In this document: in pieces, positions 44,900-56,598 of the stretch | Layout of the letters: each line of letters begins with the position of its first letter | Numbering within the stretch: position 1 is the first letter of the stretch | NCBI GenBank assembly: GCA_001051155.2 | Contig: JYIP02000003.1 | Span: 2,046,001-2,110,000 of the forward strand | Direction of reading: 5' to 3' | Length of the DNA: 64,000 nt | Origin: Chrysoporthe austroafricana | Taxonomy: Eukaryota; Ascomycota; Sordariomycetes; Diaporthales; Cryphonectriaceae | Notes under the pieces: model-generated | Seen by the model: only the letters and a program-made list of their open reading frames with translations | What the model was told of the DNA's origin: nothing | Databases searched by the model: none | Translations under genes and position numbers: made by a program

Positions 44900-47406
44900 G
44901 TTCCTGGATTAGTGGCCTTGGCGAGTCCCAAGGCTCCGGATCAAGAGGGTATGGCACAGGTTGCATCCCGCCGCAGCGCGTTTGCGGGACTAGCGAGGAC
45001 GTAAGTTCACCCTTTTAAACCCTCTCCAGGACCCCTACCACGACGCGTGTGCAGCAAGCGAGACCACGAGATCTACGCTACACGGGATGCTGCAGCCTGC
45101 ACGGCCATTGTGCAGAGTCTCCCAGCCTGCTCGTTGGAAGGATTCCGGAGTGGTCTGCACACGGTGTAGTGCCGATGGCGTGCTATATTCCTTGTCATGG
45201 GCAATGGGCCTATCAGCGCACCTCCACGACCAACCGACCCCAGAAGGAGAGTGCGGGGACTTCAGTGTGGTGAGAAGAGTTACGAAGTAGACGAGCCTGT
45301 CCTCAGCACAAAGGCCGTCAGTAGTAAGCCAGGCAGGCCAAGGCCCCTGCTTCACCCGGTGCGGGCGCACAACATTGGCTTGGAAACAGATCATTGAATG
45401 GAGAAGCTCGTGCCGTCGAGGTCTAAAGACGCTAATCTAGTACACAAATGACGTGACGAGGACCCTGTACTGTATGGAACACCACCGGTACGCTGCTCCG
45501 ATGCAGCATGCCCATGGCGCTCAGCGCAGTTGGGTGCCGGGCTGCCGTCAGTTCGCTTGTCTGGTCTTGCGTAGTCTAATTGATTAATTACTAGACAGGT
45601 ACTTCTGACAGCAGCATGCCGGGCGGCTAGGCCATATGGCTCGAAACGGGCCGAATACTGTCTTGAATATGCCCCCAATGTCGAAACCCAGGCAGTAAAG
45701 TCCTGGAAATAAGCGAGGTCTCCTGACCCATTTGTGCCATGGTCCTTGTTCGGGACATCTCCATGGGATGCGCTCGATCCTGTCTAGAAACACTAGACCT
45801 CCATCTTCCACAGCCATAATTTTGCAATTGAAAGATGGACTATGCTTCGTCTTCCGGCTGGGATTTGAACCTGGTTCCAATCAAGTACGTGATTGCACGT
45901 ACTTATGACTTACGAGGGCGGTAACGCACAAAGTGTTCGCAGAGTGCTTGTTACAAACCATGCAAATTTTGGAGAAGACCAGGACAAGCCGCCCCGTACC
46001 ACATTCCCAAAGATAGATCACATAAAGCTCCCGTGTCGGTGTTGAGCATTCCGAAAATGGCAGCCCTGACCCACCATTTCTGGAACCTCAAAACACCCCT
46101 AACAAGTACATTTTTTGGCGGGGCATATGTACTTCTCGAAGTTCACTATACACACAGAGTAAGTTCAGCAAGCTCGTCTCGGCGGGTGGCGCAGTTCCAA
46201 GCGGTGCTCATGAGAAGCCTGGAATCCGGAACTCAGGCGAGCAGCAGCCGGAAAACAGGACGCAAGCGTGCAAGACGGAGAAATGTGTCTAGGTCGACCG
46301 CTCTGCTTTAATTCTTACGTCTTTAGGTATATTCGCCAGGTCAACCACGCGTCATCTGTTGGATCAGCACGGTAGAAAGGTTGTGTTGCGAGACGGGGGC
46401 CGCATTTGCGTGTGGAAGCAGATGTGTGGTGAGCCATGCTGCCGGCACTACACAAAACCGAAGCCTCCGGCCCTCGAGAGCGGATCCAGAGCCGCAAGCA
46501 TTGCAAATCTGCGCTACAATCAGACGGCCGGCGAGAGTAGCGCCCAGGTTTATTCTGAAGTCAGGACTCTTACACTCGGCTTTTTATCGGTTACGCGGGG
46601 GTTTAGGCGATGAGCCGGTGACGGATGGGTGTCCAGCCACAAAATGGGCCCCTGCCATACATATAGAGAAAAAACAATGACGGTGCAAGCCAAGTATCTA
46701 ACAACATACGGGAACGTTGTGCCTCGAGCGAGATGATATTCTTCGATCGAGAATAATCCAACATCTCCGGTAGCGTGTTCAATCTACGCGACGGACGGAC
46801 GCGGTAAGTTCTATAAATTGGTAGGTGCAAAGTGGCTAATGTCAACTTCCGACTAGCGCGCCGTAATTACGTCTGCAGCATCCAGCTTCTATATATAAGA
46901 CTATGCCAAATATAAATAGTTATAATATTTCCCTTGAATACTTCTAAGCTCTCTTAAGAACGTTGATATTCTCTAGGCCAAAAGGTTTCGACATACTTAA
47001 ACAGTCGTAGTTCAATTTCCAATCTTCCCATTCAATTATTACCTGTCATACGGAGGGTGACTACGGATCCAGGAATAGCGAGATACGCGCCGACGTTGAG
47101 AAACAACTCAGAGTGTATTAACCGGGGAACGATGTTAACCAATCGTCACCCGGGGGGCGACGGGATGAGGAAACCAACCTGCATACAGAGGGAGGCTGTG
47201 CACCAGGATGCCTCAGGCAGCTAGGGGGGAATAATAGGTATAAGGAGACCAACCCGGGAACTCTCTGCCTCGAGAGAAAGGGAGACAATAAGCACTCCTT
47301 AGACCCTTTTAGCAATTATCGTTAAATTTAAGCAGACCCTTCCCAGCCTTCACATAAGCCCTCGTAACATTACCGAAGAAAGTTCCCAGTATCGAGAAAT
47401 CTTACT
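44900..47406. other. 2.5-kb intergenic region, no recognised gene
   Basis: The left end is the MFS promoter side. Many overlapping frames of 60-120 codons exist but none resembles a known family. A B-box-like ggttcaaatcc occurs on the minus strand near 45,855, without a foldable tRNA. A moderately AT-rich stretch lies at about 46,880-47,050. Confidence 0.55.
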
Positions 47407-49535
47407 ATGGGAGTTTGCTCGAGGTGTCTAACGGCGATACGGGATTTAGGCCCCCACAATTGGCTCAGAAGAGAAAACATTGGATCAAAACTTATAGTCA
47501 CACTACCTAAATATTGTATTAAGGAGGTGCGCGACTGTTGGATTTGCACGAAATTTTCCGAGTGGCTGGAAAGTGAGGATAAAACAGCTTTGGCCGAATG
47601 GCACGCCAAAGGGCTCGAGGTGGAATACTCCTGTTTCACGCGTTTTAGCGTTGAGAACATGCCGCAAAATGTTCTGAATCCTTCCTTTATGAGCATATCC
47701 CCCCCAAGTCATAACAAGGATAATGGCTGCTCTATCGCGTTGACTTTTGATTCTTCCCAAAGTGAGAAACGCCTTCCGTTGCATACTTTCTCCCCTGAGG
47801 AACGGGAAAGTACTAACGCCAGTGTTCTATATATAAAGCACACTCGACCACTTTATCGAGACGTTCAAGCAGGTCCAGGGCGGACCTAGAGCTTCTCAGA
47901 AACTGGCTCCATAAATGCTTAACCAACCACAAGAGGTGCAGACAGGACGACCAAGTCTGGTTCCCCACTCGTTTGCTCTATCTCGGATCACAAGCCGGCG
48001 ATGTCAGACTTATTATCACCAGCGAGAATCTTCCCAATGGCCCTTACATAACGTTGAGCCATCGGTGGACCAACCAAAAGTACAAAAAGCTGGAATCGTC
48101 TACAATAGCGCAGCTGCAGTAGACTGTTAATGTCATACATCTACCGCAAGTCTTCCAGGATGCGATCAAGATCGTCCGTCACCTTGGTATCCACTATCTA
48201 TGGATTGACTCGCTGTGCATAAAGCAGAATAAAGACGATCTTACAGATTGGCTGAAAGAGTCTAAGATGATGGATCGGATTTACGGGTTCGCTCATTTAA
48301 ATATCTCGGCTACCTGGTCAGTTGAAGCTGGGGACCGTCTACTGGGAAAGAGCTCCTGGGCTTCTAAGCTCCCCTCCCAAATCGAGATCGACTTCGAACA
48401 CCTGTCACGGAAGTACTTCGTGATTGATGGAAACCTCTGGGATGACGAGGTTGACAACGGCCCCCTGAACGACCGGGGCTGGGTTTTCCAAGAACGCTAT
48501 TTAGCTAAACGGGTGGCTCATTTCGGCCAGAGCCAACTGGCGTGGGAATGCAGAGAATGGCGAGCGTTGGAAATGTTCCCGGACGGGTTGCCCCAATCGC
48601 TAGGTGTGTCCAAAACGAAACACGAGTGTACTACGGCCACGACAGAACCGACATTGAGGTCCACCAAGCTCCAAGGTTCGGAATTCGCTATACAGTGGCA
48701 GCGTCTACTTGGCGACTACTCCCAATGCGAATTTACGTTCCGGAGAGATAAGCTCATCGCGCTAGAGAGTATAGCGAGACGTATAATGACGTCTAGGCCA
48801 GGCGACACCTACCTAGCGGGACTATGGAAGAGCACCGCGTTGTACGACCTGCCTTGGCATCGGGACGAATATGAACGCGAGCAGTTTCCCATCGCCAAGA
48901 CATGTGACCGTGCTCCCAGCTGGTCTTGGGCATCTGTTGATGGACATATCGAATTTCCACTAGTCTACAATTTCTTCCCGAAAGTCCACGAGTGCTACGC
49001 TGATGTGAAGGGCTTGTCCGGCCATAACGAAGTCCTAACCACGGGCACAATTCAACTGGAAGGCATTTGCCTCCCATTAAGCCTTCAGTGGTCGGGAGAC
49101 AACGACATAATCGGCTTTTCCGTGCCGGGATTCCAATTCTCTACCACAAATGGTTCCCTAAAGTCGACAATTTACTTTGAGTGCGCTACGGAGGTTATCT
49201 ACGCCCTATCCTCTTCAAGAAAGCTGCTGTTTATGCCGCTTTTCGCCATGTCTAGGTCTATATATGGCATCGTTCTGCAGAAGGTATATGGACTTAATGA
49301 ACATCGGCGGATCGGTGCTGTCGATATCGCGTTAATGGCTATCAAAGAGATCACCCCGGAGGAGAGATACGACAGAGATATATTCGAAAGGAAACCACAG
49401 CCGCAAGCAGCAGCCCATTGGGATGTCTTGGAGAAATTAGAGAAATTTGTCGAGATATGGAGTAGGCCCGCTGTAATGTTTACGTTATACCTTAAAAAGC
49501 GGAAACCTCCTTTTCGCCAAGTCGATATTTCCTAG
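47407..49535 (+). pseudogene. HET-domain (heterokaryon incompatibility) gene, disrupted
   Basis: The N-terminal frame (47407-47889, starting MGVCSRCLTAI, with DCWICTKFSEWL) is followed in another frame (from about 47883) by DLELLRNWLHKCLTNHKRC, FPTRLLYLG, YITLSHRW, a TAG at 48120-48122, LPQVFQDAIKIVRHLGI, YLWIDSLCIKQN, and the large open frame 48267-49535. The pieces together follow the usual HET architecture (LSHRW and WIDSLCI blocks, then a variable C-terminus with NDRGWVFQERYLAKRVAHF). Two lesions are needed to explain it, a one-base frameshift near 47,880 and the TAG (CAG-to-TAG type). No plausible intron covers either. HET proteins trigger cell death after fusion of unlike strains. This allele should be inactive unless the C-terminal 422-codon part is expressed. 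Confidence 0.82.
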
Positions 49536-50875
49536 TTTAATGAAGAGTGTGGGGCTTTGAATATAGAGGAAAGGAGAATAAAGTAAACAGTGTTTTGAAT
49601 ATCAGAACGCAGTAAAAGACGTAACTGGACTTTAGATATGTTTACGCAATGATGTCCAAAATGCATCTATGCAAGCCTGTTTTCAGATGTGGTAGTCGTA
49701 GCCGAGGTGGCGGTTTAAGGCCACTTGGCTCCCAACTTACGGTTGGTGCGGTCTGCTCGGTCGAACTAGTTCTATGTTTGCGTAATTACTTTAGAATTGG
49801 AAGCCGTCTGAGCTCAATTCTCCGGGCCTCTTTATACTCCTTTGGGTAGAGGCCAGCGTATTACTGCTCGGATTATGGGATTACATTTTTCACTTCGTCC
49901 CTGCTAGGCGCATATGGCGGTGGTTGTACTTCAACAGGATTTTTCTTTTCCTTAATTTTGAGTCATCATGGAGAGGAGAATAAGAACGGAAAGGAAAGGG
50001 ATGAGAAAACAGAAAAGGTTGCTTAATTAATATCGGGTGAAGGCCAGATGCAACGACTTCAAGGAGTTGCGCATTAAATGTCCACATGGGAACTCGGGAA
50101 GTAATGCAGTTATACGTATCTAGCTATGCAGATACTCGAGTATCTCAAACCACCTAGATAAATGAAAGTTATTCCCAGCCTAGACTGATATATTAGCCTG
50201 CACCGCACCAGAGAACATCCTCCATGTCGAACCTTCTCACCTAACAAGGACTCACCAATCTATCCTCAAATCTGTGCCTTGCTCTTGCCAATAACAGATG
50301 TCTGATAATTAATGCATGTTTCTTTGTAGGCGAGGACTGGACACTTGAAGCTGCATTTGCCTACAAGCTGTGTCAACATTTCCATTGCAAGTCGCCGCCA
50401 TGCTGAACCACATGACACCAATCAATACTCAAATCATTAACAATCTGTTCTTGTCGCAAACCCAGAGTGATAGGCGTAGAAGGGGATTTCAAGCGTTCAT
50501 AGCTTGCAGGATACCCTGGCTACCAGAGTTTTGACGCAGCGATTGTAATGACATTATTCGCAACACCACCTAGCAGTCTGCATTTCTCCTCGAAGTCAAG
50601 GCAGTATGTACGCCACGCGCTCTTGGGAGACGCCTTGCTCGTGTCCCTATAAATATTTCATGAGGGTATTCGCTTTATTGCACAGGGTTTTACCCCAGCC
50701 AGGGATCAATCCGAGGCCGCTGACCTTGCCGACTGGTGGCGATCAGGTCTTCGTCATCACGTCAATGGCTACAATAAGGGAGGCTGTGGAAATGTTGGAA
50801 TTATCAGACCACACAAGAGGGCCTTCAGGTATGTCCTCGGAATCTATTGTGTATACAAATTAATAGGTATTGAGA
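49536..50875. other. Intergenic region, no recognised gene
   Basis: The region lies between the HET pseudogene and the convergent secreted-protein gene. Short frames only (for example 49649-49849 and 50606-50863 plus), with no family resemblance. Confidence 0.55.
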
Positions 50876-51670
50876 CTAATTCCAACGAGCCGTCAAGAAC
50901 AATCCTGCGGGTATAACCAGCTCGAGGAGCCACCGTGTCCTAGAGGCACTCAGAACTCCAATGCTTGAGGTTCCACTGCTGACAGCCTCGCCTGTAGAAG
51001 CCAACACTTTCTGACCCGTAGGATACTCGATGTCATACACCGGATCCGTTGTCAGCGAAGTCTGAAGTCCCAACTGATGTGGGCAAGTAGGCTGATTGGC
51101 CCCCGATTCCCAGTCAAGCGTGCATTTCTCATCATATCCCAACGAGCAGATGGCATCGTCAATATTAAACAGAACGTAGTTCTGGGCGACCCAGCTGCTC
51201 TGGTCGTCCAGACAACTAAACAGGAAATCCATGCTATTCGGCGCGCTCAGGGGCAGTCCGTCCGTCTTGATCAGGCTGCTGCAGTCTGAGGCCGACGCAT
51301 TCTCATAAGTCATGGCAACACCACCGCCGGCGATGGGATCCTTCGTCGCAGACTTGCCCGTCTGCAGGTAATTCCACGCGTCGTAACTGACATCATAGGC
51401 CCCGCCAGACTGGTCAATGCGCAAGAGGTGCACGGAGCGGCTTCCATAGCTCAGCTTAACGCAGATGTTGGTACAGTCCACGGCCATCGGCCAGTACGCC
51501 ACCCGGTTGGTGTTGATCTTGCAGCCCAGCACGCCGATTGAGGAGGAGTACTCAGCGTGTGGTGTGGCGGATATGGCGACCGAGTCCGCCGCGGTGAGCG
51601 AAGTGAGCGTGACCAGTAAGAGGATCAGGCGCAGAGCCAGCTGCGAGGTGAACGCGCCCGCCTCGTGCAT
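50876..51670 (-). CDS. Conserved secreted, possibly GPI-anchored protein
   Basis: 264 aa, single exon. The N-terminus is a signal peptide (about residues 1-28, LALRLILLLVTLTSLTAADS). The mature part is Cys-rich: CKINTNRVAYWPMAVDCTNIC, an SVHLLRIDQSGGAYDVSYD block, then paired Cys in SDCSSL, FLFSCLDD, AICSLGYDEKC and QPTCPH, suggesting a disulphide-stabilised extracellular domain. The C-terminus has a Ser/Gly-rich stretch followed by a hydrophobic tail (LLELVIPAGLFLTARWN), compatible with GPI anchoring. I believe similar proteins occur in other filamentous fungi, but I cannot name the family. The first block recalls expansin- or cerato-platanin-like secreted folds, without proof. Role probably cell wall or extracellular. 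Confidence 0.78.
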   Translation of the reverse strand: MHEAGAFTSQLALRLILLLVTLTSLTAADSVAISATPHAEYSSSIGVLGCKINTNRVAYWPMAVDCTNICVKLSYGSRSVHLLRIDQSGGAYDVSYDAWNYLQTGKSATKDPIAGGGVAMTYENASASDCSSLIKTDGLPLSAPNSMDFLFSCLDDQSSWVAQNYVLFNIDDAICSLGYDEKCTLDWESGANQPTCPHQLGLQTSLTTDPVYDIEYPTGQKVLASTGEAVSSGTSSIGVLSASRTRWLLELVIPAGLFLTARWN

Positions 51671-52794
51671 AGTGGCGGTTAGTTGTATTGAGTGGGTGTG
51701 TTTTAAGGAGCGGTGAGGCGCGATTGCGACATCACGCGATCGAAATCGCCGAATGAGGGTCTTGGATATACAAGGGCAAATATACCGCCGCGTGCGCGGC
51801 CACGGGCAGAGACAAACAGCAGGTCACGCGCGACCTCTTGACCCGTGGAATGAGTGTCGGTAAGTGTTGTAGACGAAGTGTCGTCGCAAAAAAAAATCCT
51901 TCGGGTGCCGGCATCTTGAGTGAGATGAACGCGCTGCATTTCAAGATTGGGCGCTTAAAATTAGAGTTGTCCAGCTTGGGAAAAGCGCCGGGGAAAACCC
52001 CAGCCGGGCATGAGTCGCCGCTTCGGGCCGGGATATGAGGGACACTGGGTGTGGAGCGAATCTGAGCGATGCTGTATTATGTACATACATACAATAATTA
52101 GTAGTGGAGTCATGGGACCTTCAGCAGCGAAACGATCAACAATTGAATTATCGATACCGCTGGAGACTTTCCCCATAGGCTATCACAAGGTGCGGGCTCA
52201 AGGCCTCACAATGCCAGCGCTGGTGGGCCACGCTACAGACTTAGAAGGTATTTCGGCTACAGCCTTTCATTGCGACCACATGTTTGCCCAGGGCACACTG
52301 ATACCGCCATCTCATGGCTCAATTTCGACATTGATTCCTTGAGAGCCCTCTGTTCAGTCTTTTCCCCGTCTTGAACACGGTGATATGCCCACTTTAGTGC
52401 CTTAGATTTCTGAAGAACAGCCCTCTCGTCCATGCACAAAAAACCATCAGACATCCCAATGTATCTCGGTCACGAGGCGGCAGAGAACATAAACTTGCAA
52501 CGCGACAAGACGATGTGACAATTTGTTACATAGCAACCAAGCATGGTTATACGGTTTGATCCACAGGTATATCAAGGACTTCGTACGTTCTGGCTTCTAG
52601 AACATAGACTGCAATAGCTCTACTAAACTATGAAAGTTGTGATAAGATTTGTTGTGTATTGGTATCTTCTTCAAGAATTTCTATGTAGATAGCCTTTCTA
52701 GTTATCAAAACAAAGCTGATGTCTCGCTTCCCGGCCTCTCATATGCGAACGCCACGGCCCCACCTGGGCATCACATATATATGCTTATCAGTTC
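51671..52794. other. Intergenic region, no recognised gene
   Basis: The region contains the promoter side of the secreted-protein gene. A tract of nine A (aaaaaaaaa) is near 51,888 and a short tacatacatacaa repeat near 52,081. The frame at 52010-52342 has no recognisable domain. Confidence 0.55.
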
Positions 52795-53788
52795 TCAATA
52801 TTTCTCCTCCTTCAATCCCAAAGTCAAGCCCATCCTCTTTGCCTGGCTTCTCAAGGCTGGATGATCTGCACTCACGAGCGGTTGGATCCACATCTCCTTC
52901 GTTTTCCCCTCGGACCCCGTTTCGCCTCCAGCTCCCGCCGCGGCATTGTCCCCACCCACGCTCCCGATCCGTACACTCCCGGCCCCCAGCAGCGTCGGCT
53001 CACAATCCGCATAGATCGTCTCCCACTCGCCTCTCCGGCTCAGAAACGTCTCGTGGAATATCCCAAAGTGCCGGTATCCCGTCTCCCGCAAGAACTTGTG
53101 GTACCAGTCCCACCCGTCGCGGTGCACCTTGTCGTGCGCGAACTTATTCAGACCATCGGCACCGCGGAAGTATGCGATCATCAGAATAGCGTTGTTGGAT
53201 GTGCGCGTCGTCCCGCGCCAGATCGTGAGCGAGAGCATGCCAAACTCGTCGCGGCGGGCGTTGAGGGCGGCGGTCATGGCCTCAAAGTGCGCGCCAATTT
53301 CCCGTCCGCCGGGAGCCACTAGCCCAAGAGGGTGGTTGAAGTGGATGCCGAGATGGAACGCGACAATAGGGGACGAGGCGGCGCTAGAGCCAAAATTAGG
53401 TTCGGTCGAGGTAGCGATGCCGTTGTCGCCCGGCAGAGGGAGTGGAAGCTGTGCCGTCGAGCGGCCCGGGATGATGTCCACCATGAGCGAATTGGCCTGT
53501 GGCGAGCGTAATTGCAGGATCGTGGTGACAACGGCGTGCCCAATCAGGAGCAACAGTGGGAGAAGAGAGTACCGCGCCGGTAGGGCGAAGAATACCAAGG
53601 TTTGAAACAGCCCGCCGACGGCAAGAAGGGTCGGAAGGGTGAAGGACTCTTTGATGATGAACTGGGGTGTTGTCAGACTTGGGGCATTCTATCTTCGAAG
53701 GGGGGAAGGGACTCACGGATTGAAACGGCGGCGCCTTTTGAGACGCGGGAACCCTAGTAGGGGCAATCAGTGGCTGGAAGTCTTTCAT
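52795..53788 (-). CDS. DUF4188 family protein, putative monooxygenase-like
   Basis: Two exons, 53717-53788 and 52795-53661, with a 55-bp intron (53662-53716, gtgag...ccag). Product 312 aa. The N-terminus (MKDFQPLIAPTRVPASQ) is followed by two hydrophobic segments, about residues 30-50 and 55-72, so it is probably membrane-associated. The conserved domain runs from IVAFHLGIHFNHPLG through MIAYFRGADGLNKFAHDKVHRDGWDWYHKF and HFGIFHETFLSRRGEWETIY, the pattern I know as DUF4188. Family members occur in secondary-metabolite clusters and are annotated as monooxygenase-like, but the reaction is not established to my knowledge. It ends in a basic tail. Neighbours on the same strand are the secreted protein and the NmrA-like gene. 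Confidence 0.82.
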
Positions 53789-55455
53789 TATGATTTTCGT
53801 CGAAATTCGTAGTCTCTTGAGAATACTCTGAGCTGTCGACGTTCTAAGGCTATTTGTATGCTAGAAGGAAAGGGGGTGGGGTCGTCCGTTGTGATTGACT
53901 TGTGTTTATCAAGAGGGTCGTTAATAATGTTCAAGAGGAAGTCACCAGTACTCAACCACGATTGAACCGAATCATGCGATGCTGATGCTCATTCGTTTTG
54001 GAGCTGACACCGCCCGAGGACACGCTTCAGTATAAATATTCATCCGTCTCTTACTGTGCATGTCTGGCAAACTGCACAACTACAGTAAGAGCCGGTCAAG
54101 ACCTTCCCTAAACGAGAGCGACGGTCCATCGGACAAGGATTGCCCCGTGTTCTCATGTTTCTCGTGGTCGGAATTGACAGATCTGGGGATGCGAGATGCG
54201 AGCGCGCATTCGCATTCTCGATGGCCTTTACAAATGGTCTCAGCCCCTTGGTAATAAGCAGCACGGCACAATACATGAACCGCGGGAACTAGGAACGGAA
54301 CCACGCGCTTGAAGGACCCGGTGATCCCACGAGGCTAGGCAACTATGAAGCTAGTGGCTTGCGAATGCGAGTCGGCGTGATTTTGGGCCGACGTCGATAC
54401 CGCCCCCCCGGGTCAAATCTTCAGTCTCGATGTAATTATCGATAGAACACATCAGGCCAGCCTTTGGCTTCCATAGTTTTGTTAATTATACTAAAGTACC
54501 ATCGAGTCTAGTAATTCAAAATTGTGCCTCTATCGAGCTTTGCTGGACTTAATATATTGTATGTAGCCTTGCTTTAGGTGTTCTACCTATCGGAATGATG
54601 TAACCGCAGGCCGGAAGGATCACTTCCCCTTCGAGCCATCTTCCTCTCCTCTATGACGCCCGTATCTTGGTTTGCCGTTTGTCCTCTTCTTTAGTGCATT
54701 TTACTAGTCAAAGCTCCTGAAATTTCCTGCCAGTGGCTACAGCAGGCATCGTGTACCACCATTCAGGGCCGGAATGATACTGATCACGCGGGTGAGCACC
54801 TCTCAACCTACTAAAACACCCGCTCATGACATGGATAACATGGCTTATGGCGGCTGACACCCTCCCCGCGCCGGTTCCGAGGGAGAGACTGTCCGACTCG
54901 GAATAAAAGGTAGCGGACCTCTGATGACATGACACATCGATTATATAATAAAGCCTAGAAACCATGCCATGCAAGTAGTCTAAGCCAAAATATAAGCACT
55001 ACAATTAAGTCTCGGACCTGGGTTGAACGTCCATTTCGGAACGCTGCACAGATACCACTCGACATCATTGTCGTCTTGCGTGAGCTTCTCTGGCCCCTTC
55101 GTAAACCTGTTTGAACATGAATTCTTACTAAAGCATCCAAGCTGATAGATCTCAATGACTGAGCTTCTCGCATGGTTCGAGGAATCCTTGACATCGGCCG
55201 GTCCAAGCTACCGCATTTCGGCGCGCTAAGAGGGCGCAGTTTCCGAAGACTACGTCACAGAAAGCAATGAAGCGTTCGTAGTTGATGCATTCAATTCTAA
55301 CCCTACAACCATATATCCTCCAAGAGGGGTACTTATCTGGAGGGGGAAAAAAATGTTGGAATCTATTTGGGAAATCATTCCACGTTCGATGTCCAGGAAT
55401 CAGGGTGAACAAGAATTTGCCATGCTGTCTTCACCCCAGAAACACAGGACGCACC
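53789..55455. other. 1.7-kb intergenic region, no recognised gene
   Basis: The region includes the promoter of the DUF4188 gene (53,789 upward). Frames of 60-90 codons on both strands show no known domain. Confidence 0.55.
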
Positions 55456-56598
55456 TCAGTGAACGGTGACATTAGTCCCCTGCAGCCGTCCAAGATCAGC
55501 ATGGATTTTGAGGACGGGCTTGTTATTCAACATCTTCTCCCACAATGAGCTGCCCTCTGCCCGAAGTTCTTCATCTTGTCTGCGCAGGAACTCCTCCGCG
55601 GTTTTGATCCTGCCGGGAAAAATCCTGTCGAGCAGATCATAGTCTCTGCGGATGACGCCCTTATTATATCCTGATGCCCTCCAAAGAGTCCACCATGCAG
55701 TGAAGTTCTCCTTGATGGTCATGGTCGCAGGGTCATCCAGGCTAGCATGATAACCGGTCGGTCTAGCTGCCCCAGATGCAAGTGGTCCCTCCTTCCAGTA
55801 GGTATCCCAGTCGGTATCAATGAAGCGGGCTTTGTGACCAGTTACCTTCTCAAAAGCTTTGGCGAGGTCGGAATAGTGGACATGTTCGATGGCAACTTCG
55901 AGGTCCAGCCCATCGGCCTCTGCAGGGTGCTCGAACAGCCACTTCACATAGTAGCCACAATCGTCGAGTGCAATATGTGGAATGGCGCCTTCGGCAGTGA
56001 GAGGCACCCGCCAGGTCAGAACGTCGCCGTTCTCATCTTTTTCAACCTTGGCGACCATCGGCCCTGCAGACGAGATCGCCATATCAAGATACGGACCAGT
56101 TGTGAAGAGTGAGACCTTGGTCTCGTATCCTGGCAGGCTAGCCTTGTTCCGCTTGTTCTGATCGAGCATCCACTCACCCAATCTTCCCTTGCCGTCGTAG
56201 TGGCCCGCACGGAATTCAGGTCTATAACCACCTTTTTTATATCCGTAGTCGAGGTTGCCGAAGACGAAGGCTTTGATGCCGTACTCGACCGCGAGTTCGT
56301 AGCATCTAATCGTCCAAAATGTCTCCGTCTTCTCACCGGCCATGAACCCGTCGATGTTGACAAAGGCGCCCCAGGCAGCGTCGAAACCCCGTCGGAGGTC
56401 GGCCTCGGACTCGAAGGTGCCGCGCTGAAGTTCGATCCGACCAGGGGCGAGGGCAAGGAGGGCTTGAGCACGGTCGTCAGTCGGATCGCGGGTGAGAATG
56501 CGTAGGAAGTACGACGAAGATGCAGCCAAGTCCCGGACTACTGGGATACCTTGAGCGCCTGTTCCGCCGATGATGAAAATCGTTTTGAGCGAGGACAT
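55456..56598 (-). CDS. NmrA-like family NAD(P)-binding protein
   Basis: 380 aa, single exon, start ATG 56598. The N-terminus MSSLKTIFIIGGTGAQGIPVVRDL carries the glycine-rich dinucleotide-binding motif GGTGAQG (residues 11-17), followed by a Rossmann fold typical of atypical short-chain dehydrogenases of the NmrA/HSCARG group. Other readable parts are FVFGNLDYGYKKGGY, KGRLGEWMLDQNK (Lys in place of the classical YxxxK) and FTTGPYLDMAIS. Members sense NAD(P) state or act as reductases; some are tailoring enzymes in secondary metabolism. Regulator or enzyme cannot be decided from sequence. Confidence 0.92.
   Translation of the reverse strand: MSSLKTIFIIGGTGAQGIPVVRDLAASSSYFLRILTRDPTDDRAQALLALAPGRIELQRGTFESEADLRRGFDAAWGAFVNIDGFMAGEKTETFWTIRCYELAVEYGIKAFVFGNLDYGYKKGGYRPEFRAGHYDGKGRLGEWMLDQNKRNKASLPGYETKVSLFTTGPYLDMAISSAGPMVAKVEKDENGDVLTWRVPLTAEGAIPHIALDDCGYYVKWLFEHPAEADGLDLEVAIEHVHYSDLAKAFEKVTGHKARFIDTDWDTYWKEGPLASGAARPTGYHASLDDPATMTIKENFTAWWTLWRASGYNKGVIRRDYDLLDRIFPGRIKTAEEFLRRQDEELRAEGSSLWEKMLNNKPVLKIHADLGRLQGTNVTVH

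Noticed and set aside
45840..45960. tRNA-like B box (ggttcaaatcc) on the minus strand
   Set aside because: I could not pair an acceptor stem or T stem around it, and no convincing A box lies at the right distance. At best it is a tRNA relic.
55747..56505. Frames overlapping the NmrA-like gene on both strands
   Set aside because: The NmrA-like frame has the dinucleotide motif and full family length; the others have no recognisable content.
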